Source of the DNA: Albula goreensis
Taxonomy: Eukaryota; Chordata; Actinopteri; Albuliformes; Albulidae
NCBI GenBank assembly: GCA_022829145.1
Contig: CM040746.1
Coordinates: 744,001 to 808,000, forward strand
Direction: 5' to 3'
DNA: 64,000 nt
Shown: positions 24,426 through 64,000 of the stretch, in pieces
Numbering within the stretch: position 1 is the first letter of the stretch
Layout of the letters: every line of letters starts with the position of its first letter
Translations under genes and position numbers: made by a program
Notes under the pieces: model-generated
Told to the model about the DNA's origin: nothing
Databases searched by the model: none
What the model saw: only the letters and a program-made list of their open reading frames with translations

Positions 24426-27400
24426 CAGCAGGGGGAGGGGAAGAGGGAGGTCTTGATACAATATGTACTTTCACATGCTTCCTGTACAAGAAGGGAGAGC
24501 TGTGACCATACATGTGTGTTTAATTTAGAGAGGAATGAGGTTTCTCAATGAGGCAGAAATTTCTTGGAATACACGGCGCAAAGCAGTTAGTCCAGAGAGA
24601 GAAACTTGGTGTACCCAAATCAGCCTCTGTAAGAGAATGTGAGATGACATTTGCAAAACCAGGGATTTGCCTCTAAATTTGTGTATCATCACAAGGTTAT
24701 GCTAGGTCACACGTTTCTCACAAGAACCTCACCAAAATTGCCAGGAGTCATACAATTTGAATGTTCTTGGTAGGTTATATTGAATGGTCTAGTGTTCCTT
24801 AGGCCTGTCCTGTTAAAAATGTTTATTAAATTGTTTTTATAGAGAAGTATATTTCCAGAACCAAATAGGAAGATTTAAGTGTTGTATTGAAAACCTAAGT
24901 ATTGATATTTTCTTTGAGAGTAAAACAATGAAGTTTTATGAACAATGTTAAGGGTTCAAAGTCCCACGGGACTACAAACATACTTAAACTAAGTATTTAG
25001 GCATGCGAACATGGCAGCTAACTTCATAACGTAATCTCCGCACTAAATATAGCTGTACTGTTGTGTTGCTGAAATGCAGTTGTTTAATACTCCAAGCAAA
25101 TAACAAAGGAAAATAACGGGATTACCGCTACATGATTCACTTTCAGTTCAATGTTCTGTGCTCATGTGCTAAAAATGCCCTGTTGTGTCAACCTGACGAA
25201 TCCTATGATTGCTTAAATCGCAGTAATAGACACATTGTGTAAGAGGTGTGTCCGTGTGTGTGTTTATGTGTGTCACAAAACAATGTGATGACCTCAGAGC
25301 ATTCGCGCAGTGAGTGATGCCGTTCTTCTCTTCTTTCTCACAGCGTTGAACGCCGATAGGGAACTGAAACTCTCTGACCGTGACTGGCGTTTCCTGAGCG
25401 TGGCCCTCACCACCGATTGCTGTCATTACTCCACAGTTTTACCGTCATGGCTCCGAGAGGGCAAGTGGGGAAGTACAAGGCCCATCCACTTCTCTCTCAT
25501 CCCTCCATTCATCCAGGAAGACTGTTGATGAATGTTCTGTTTCTTCTCAGTCGTCATCTTCCCAGGTCCCCTTCTTTGGTTTCCCTTCCAAACTTCTAAA
25601 GATTACCACAGACATCAACATTCGTTGTACATTGAGCTATGTATTTGGTAACTTGCACGTGTTTTTATAACTTGATCTTTTCCAGTATTTTATTATTTTT
25701 CTATTTTTACACACAACAGTGTTTTTACACGATTAAAAATATTCAGTCTACTCATGATGTGTGTTCTCCATCGAAACATTTTCTAAGAGGAAACAGCCGT
25801 AAGCTTGAGAACCCGCAATGCTGACGTGTGGATGTCGTTCGCTGCACGGAGTGGCCGCAGTAGCACACCGGCCATTCTGCTTGTGTAAATTCTAAATGTG
25901 CTGTAGAGAAGTCATAACACAGGCAGAAAAAATTTAAGCTTTATTCACAGATATTTAAATAACTTGGGACAGATAGACATGCCACTGTGGGCTTATATAA
26001 AGGGACATTGTTGGACAGCCTAAACATTATAATATTTGAATACATTAACCCTGCCATTTTGTATGTGAGCATTAACACGACCGGTTATGTAGGCATATCT
26101 TGTGGTATGCAGATTTCTGTTAGCTGACACAGTTTCCCGAATGAATAGAACAAAGTAGAACAAGAATAGGACAAGGTTTTCTCCATTTGCGTAAAACCAT
26201 GAGGCCTATTCACCTGGCGGATGAGTTTTGACTGTTTTCGCAGCTTCTATAAATTCCTGTAAATAGGCTGCTTTTCTGTCCACTGTCGCGTTAAAGTTAA
26301 GTGGTCCAAAAATCTACACGTCAGTGCGAGAAGGCACACCATTCGGAAATACGCGTAGAGATTTAGCATTTCTGCACTTGTAGAATAGAGAATTCAGGTT
26401 ACATTAAGTTAATTACTCAGACTAGCCGATTATTATTTCTAATACAGTATTTTCAAACATATATTTACAAAAAATGTATTGCATGTTATGTTCCATGGTA
26501 TTTCATCTTTGTGAAAATCAACGAACCAGACAGATGAACATACCATAAATATGTAGGTGAGGTGGTAATATAATTTTCTTTCCCTGTGAATGTTTTTTGT
26601 AACTTGTTTCAGTCTGTGATCCATCTAGTTATTCTGGGGCCTACTGGATTACAGGACCATACACTATTGTAGAAAATACCCAGGCAAATAAATCAAAAGA
26701 CCAACGAGCTTGTGCCATAATTAAAATGAGATTTTGCTTCTTCATCTGTGTTTCTTAAATGCATTTTATATCTTTTGTGCAAGTTGTTAGACAATCTTTT
26801 TCTTAAACAAAACTCTAAGTTTTGTGTGTGCCAAAAATGTGAGCTGAAGCAAGCAGAAGTTGTCTTAAAAACATGGCAGAAAAAGACAACCAGCTGATCC
26901 ATCAATTTGGGAAATGGAGTGCTGTGGTGGTAAGCGTACAAGAATGGCAGAGACAAAAAAGTGTAGTTTTTGAATTCCATAGACTGTGGCTTCTCTAAAA
27001 ACCTGCCATGGAGAAGTAGCCCAAAGAGAAACCAGCTTTGTTGCGAATGAACTACAAGGGAAGGATAGAGGAACATGAATTTTTGAAGAATTTACACTGG
27101 TTACCAGGCTACAGTCTGTGTTCTCCTAATTCACACCAACGGAAAGCCAAAATAAAAGTAGTTACAAGAATAACATTTCCCTTCCCCAACAAGCAGTTAA
27201 CAGAAAAAAAAACAGATTAGAAGACGACAGTGGAGTGAAAATAAATCAAGAACTGGGCAATAGATCAAGGCCAACCTCATTAGAAAAACCCCTTCTTCTC
27301 CCTATTGCGCACACTTCTAGAAACATTTGAGACCCGCCAAACGTCCCCCAGCCCCTTAAACAATAACTTGACAAAACTCCTTGTACCCTGCTAAAAACGG

Positions 27401-27542
27401 TTGCCACAGGATTGCCAAAGTGTAGACTATAGCTCTGTAGAGTGTTACCTATTTGCAAACCGCAGTTACCAGAAACTGTAAACGTGTTCCTCTGCCTGAA
27501 AGGCAAAGCGGAAACAGAATTCCAGCCGGGCATCCTCAACAG

Positions 27543-27579
27543 CCAATCGACTTTTGCAAAGCGTCCTTAGCTGACGTCA
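27543..27579 (+). promoter_or_regulatory. ergic1: ergic1 promoter elements (CCAAT, CRE)
   Basis: CCAAT (27543-27547) and a perfect TGACGTCA (27572-27579) lie 105-140 bp before the start codon in a TATA-less setting. CRE/ATF sites are common in genes of the secretory pathway. The start site probably lies at 27590-27640. Confidence 0.6.
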
Positions 27580-27684
27580 CTCCCGGTGAGGGTAGCCGGC
27601 AGTATTGAAGTGAGGACCAGAGTTGTCTGGTTATCTTCTTTGCATTTCGTAGGTTATCTTTTTTTAAAAGAACTTGTTTGCAAA

Positions 27685-53895
<26,211 letters not shown>

Positions 53896-55955
53896 GCCTC
53901 CCAGCCAGCGGTGGCGCCACTGAGCTCAATTCACCACCCTCCTTATTTATACCATCAGGGCCTGTTTAATCAACACCCCCCCCTTCCCCCACCTTCCCCC
54001 CCAAGCTTCTGTCAGGGGGGTTGAAAATCAAATGCAGAAATGTTACAATCTTTGTATGTCATCATGGAAGTGTATTGCTGTTACGTTCTCTGTGTCCAGA
54101 CTTTCTTCATCCCTGCAGACACAGAGTCCAAATCTGTCCCGTTTGTCATAATTCTCTTAGTCATTTGCCAAAGTAAAGCTGTAGTATCTCCTGACAGATG
54201 ACTTGTAGTAGAGATTGCTTTGATTGGCAGAATGTGAGTAGAAAGGCGAATCTGACTTCCCAGCCTCCCTGTCTTTTAATTTATTACATTATGAGCCTCC
54301 ACTATGAATGAAGGACTGAATTTTTTTTAAAAATAATTTTTTTTAAGGGAAGCCGCATTCCTATCACTTCATGAAGAAAACGCCAAGTGTAAACATTACT
54401 AAACCCAAAACGATGACAAACTTTCACACCACTCGAGTTTGTGAAGAAAGGAATGCATCTTTGCTTTATGTATATGTATAGAAAAGCAGTGCCCCTCCCC
54501 CCCCCCACCCACACATACACACACTCACACACACTCACACAGATACATGCATGCTGTTTTCTCTACAGTTACAGAACACTTGCAGTGCAGTTGTAGTGGA
54601 GTTGCCGCACAGATGAAGCAGAGTTGCAGTAGAGTTGTAATAGACGCAGTGCAACTATTCTCAGTGTGCAGACACTCTCTGGTGTAGCTGTGCTTTTTCC
54701 TTACCCTCCTATCGGGGAGGACCATCAGGACAGAGGCATCACAAACACACACAAAGCATGTTGATTGTATGCATTCATCAAGTCTATGATTTGCAGTAGT
54801 TTTTTCCCAAATATTGTAGTAGAACTACTAATCATTTATCATAAATCGGCCAATGCGTAGTTGAAACCATACCTTAGTTCGGTGGATTTAGTTGAACGTT
54901 TTCAGTCTCTCTCTGGCCTGCTTTTTTTGTGTTTTGGGGGCAGGTGGAAGATGAAATTGCATACATTTGACCAACCCACCATGTGCCAAATGCATTTTCA
55001 ATCTCAGAGTCATTTATTAAGTGCTTGTGTTGAATCTGCTGTTGTACAGAGACTCAGAAATTGACAAAGCTGGGTTCTCTCCCTCCTCATACAAAATAGT
55101 GTTCCTCCCTGTGAAAGAATGTGTTACATGGACTATTGCTTTCTACGGTACCATTGACTATTCTGTGTGCGTGTGTATACAAATAATATATATGTGTATG
55201 CCGTTTTTACATCAGAATTTTTGTTCAGCTCACACTTTGAGTCCCTGGTACACAAAACTTGTGTATATAATGGAGAGAGAACTTTTTAGTTTTCACTTTC
55301 TGTTCAGTTCTGTTCTATCTTATGATTAACCGTAATTTTGGATTCACTCTGACCAACTCATTCACCTCTATATATGCATTTGATGAGCATCACCTGTTTT
55401 TTAGCTGTTTTTTTTTAGTTTCGGTTTTATACCTGGTGGCTGTTTTGCAGTTTCTATAGTCTAGTCATTGGTAATCTCTAGGAATTTTTGTGAACTGATT
55501 TATTGTGAGGAAGGAAAAAATGGTTTGCTGTTGTTTTTGTAACTGGAAATTGTGATTTTTTTTTTTTTTTTTTTTTTAATTGCCTGTCGACAGCCAGGAA
55601 GGGAAACCGCTGTAAAGGGAATAGGAGCATTTTATGTTTTAGGAGTTGGGATGTGTGTAATGTTTCTCGAGCGTTAGGTGTGTGTGAGATGCTGAAGTGG
55701 GGGCACCAGCAGACATATGGCAGCTGGGGTGCCGTAATTTTCTCCCGCACACACACAAGGCGATTAACCAGGAGTGGGTGCACCGGCTCATCGGGAAAAG
55801 GAGCGTTTGAGAAGTGGTATAAACAGCATCATACGCAGCCACACGGCTACTTTCTGACCAAAAACAAAAAAAAAAAAGAAAAGTGGTTACAAACTCTATT
55901 TTCTATTTTCGGGGAATACTGTGATTAAGTGGTATTAAAATCTCTGTAAAATGAC
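53896..55955 (+). other. ergic1: ergic1 3' UTR (inferred)
   Basis: About 2 kb of non-coding sequence follows the stop, with C-rich runs (53971-54004 and 54490-54507) and a T tract (55556-55577). The proposed end is set by ATTAAA at 55934-55939 followed by GTTGGTGTG. Earlier signals cannot be excluded. Confidence 0.5.
55934..55939 (+). terminator. ergic1: ergic1 polyadenylation signal ATTAAA (candidate)
   Basis: ATTAAA is followed within about 20-30 bases by the GU-rich stretch GTTGGTGTGAAGTTTT. It lies roughly 2.0 kb after the stop codon. Confidence 0.45.
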
Positions 55956-56500
55956 TGTTGGTGTGAAGTTTTCCAATCATAATTTCTAATTATTTATCAT
56001 CACCTGTAAGATCAAACCTGAGTGATGCTAGTGACTTTCTGTCCAGATACATCAGGCTCTCGCTGTTTCATGCTTGTGCGCTCTTGCCATCTCTTAGTTA
56101 CTTCCAGCACAGATGAGGTTGAGGTCTTTAGCACTATAATGGTTCAATGGTACAGAATACCTGAGGGAGACCGTAAGAGAGCTTGCCATGTCTGTAATAC
56201 ACAAAGACTTTTGGGAAATGGAGTCCAGCAGTAGAATTCCGATATATTAATTTCAGCTTCATGATTGACTACAGAATTTCAGATCTCATTAATGCTGCTC
56301 TACAACTTCTTGTCAGGATACATTATCACATTCAAAGTAGTTTTGTCATTTTGCCACTTAAGGTAAGAGACATGTACAGTGAAGATGACATTTTAAAGAT
56401 TAGCGATTTTGACTAAGGTCATTATGGAACCTTCATGAAATTTGTCTTTATCCAGGTCTCAAAAGTAAAACGTGCCAAAATTAAGAAACAGATATATTGC

Positions 56501-56506
56501 TTTATT
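56501..56506 (-). terminator. flt4: flt4 polyadenylation signal AATAAA
   Basis: On the minus strand AATAAATAAA occurs about 320 bases after the flt4 stop codon, implying a cleavage site near 56480. It faces the ergic1 3' end about 0.5 kb away. Confidence 0.6.
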
Positions 56507-56734
56507 TATTTGCTTTTTTGTACAAATACAAAACAAAAGAAGCTTACTCTCAGGATAGATAAACGTAACGATTTGTGATAAAATGCATTAAAAGGATTTG
56601 GCTGGTCATAACTGCACCACCCAGAGGCCAGGCAGAGTATTGCAATTTGTGAGTAATTATTTTGTACAGAGTTCAGTTCAGTGCTGGAGACTGTAGCCAG
56701 GCAGGGCACAGTTAAGGCATGGTGGTTAATCTGT

Positions 56735-56800
56735 GTGTGGCTCACTTCCTGTTGGCCATATGGGGGAATGGTGGTGGCTCACTTCCTGTTGGCCGTATGG
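56735..56800 (-). repeat. 37-bp tandem duplication in flt4 3' UTR
   Basis: GTGGCTCACTTCCTGTTGGCC is present twice (about 56737 and 56774), each followed by an A/G-varying TATGGGGG. On the transcript strand each copy carries AACAGGAAGTGAG. Confidence 0.85.
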
Positions 56801-56825
56801 GGGTGTGGTGGGGGACGGGGGGGAT

Positions 56826-64000
<7,175 letters not shown>

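Larger units (their letters stand above)
21720..27540. other. dusp1-ergic1 intergenic region
   Basis: About 6 kb between two divergent promoters. It holds an (AT)n tract (23735-23787), A tracts at 24084-24104 and 24280-24297, and a perfect CRE at 24418-24425. I see no exon-like frame. Shared upstream elements could act on either gene. Confidence 0.5.

Overview
The window is nuclear DNA from a vertebrate, almost certainly a ray-finned (teleost) fish. It has intron-split genes with GT-AG junctions, long CA/TG microsatellites, minisatellites, and fish-type repeats: tRNA-derived SINEs with the 'aagtcgctctg..agcgtctgctaaatg' tail, hAT, pogo and Tc1 remnants. The species cannot be named from the sequence. 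Protein identities below come from recognising the families by eye; no search was run.

Layout. (1) 1-17.7 kb: no gene recognised. It holds minisatellites, a hAT MITE, a pogo/Tigger-like MITE, SINE pieces, a 180-bp tandem duplication and an ETS-motif cluster. (2) 17.7-21.6 kb, minus strand: dusp1 (MAP-kinase phosphatase 1), complete in four exons (364 aa), with a TATA/CCAAT/CRE-like/GC-box promoter and an AU-rich 3' UTR. (3) 21.7-27.5 kb: intergenic, with a perfect CRE at 24.4 kb and an (AT)n tract. (4) 27.6-55.95 kb, plus strand: ergic1 (ER-Golgi cargo-cycling membrane protein), complete in ten coding exons (290 aa). Its introns carry a 2.2-kb 42-bp minisatellite, a 1.1-kb 44-bp minisatellite, two hAT elements, a Tc1 remnant and a pogo-like MITE. 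(5) 56.48-64.0 kb, minus strand: the 3' half of flt4 (VEGF receptor 3), thirteen exons from the ATP-binding loop through the kinase insert and catalytic loop to the C-terminal tail. The gene runs off the right edge.

The three genes do not form a pathway unit. dusp1 and ergic1 are divergent with promoters about 6 kb apart; ergic1 and flt4 are convergent with 3' ends about 0.5 kb apart. Functionally, FLT4 signals through ERK and DUSP1 switches MAP kinases off, but the linkage here looks like ordinary synteny.

I found no undescribed coding system. The most interesting structures are non-coding: a SINE inserted within a few bases of an flt4 splice donor, an intronic tandem repeat made from the end of ergic1 exon 8 including its donor, minisatellites whose units contain splice-site-like signals, and two tight ETS-motif clusters.
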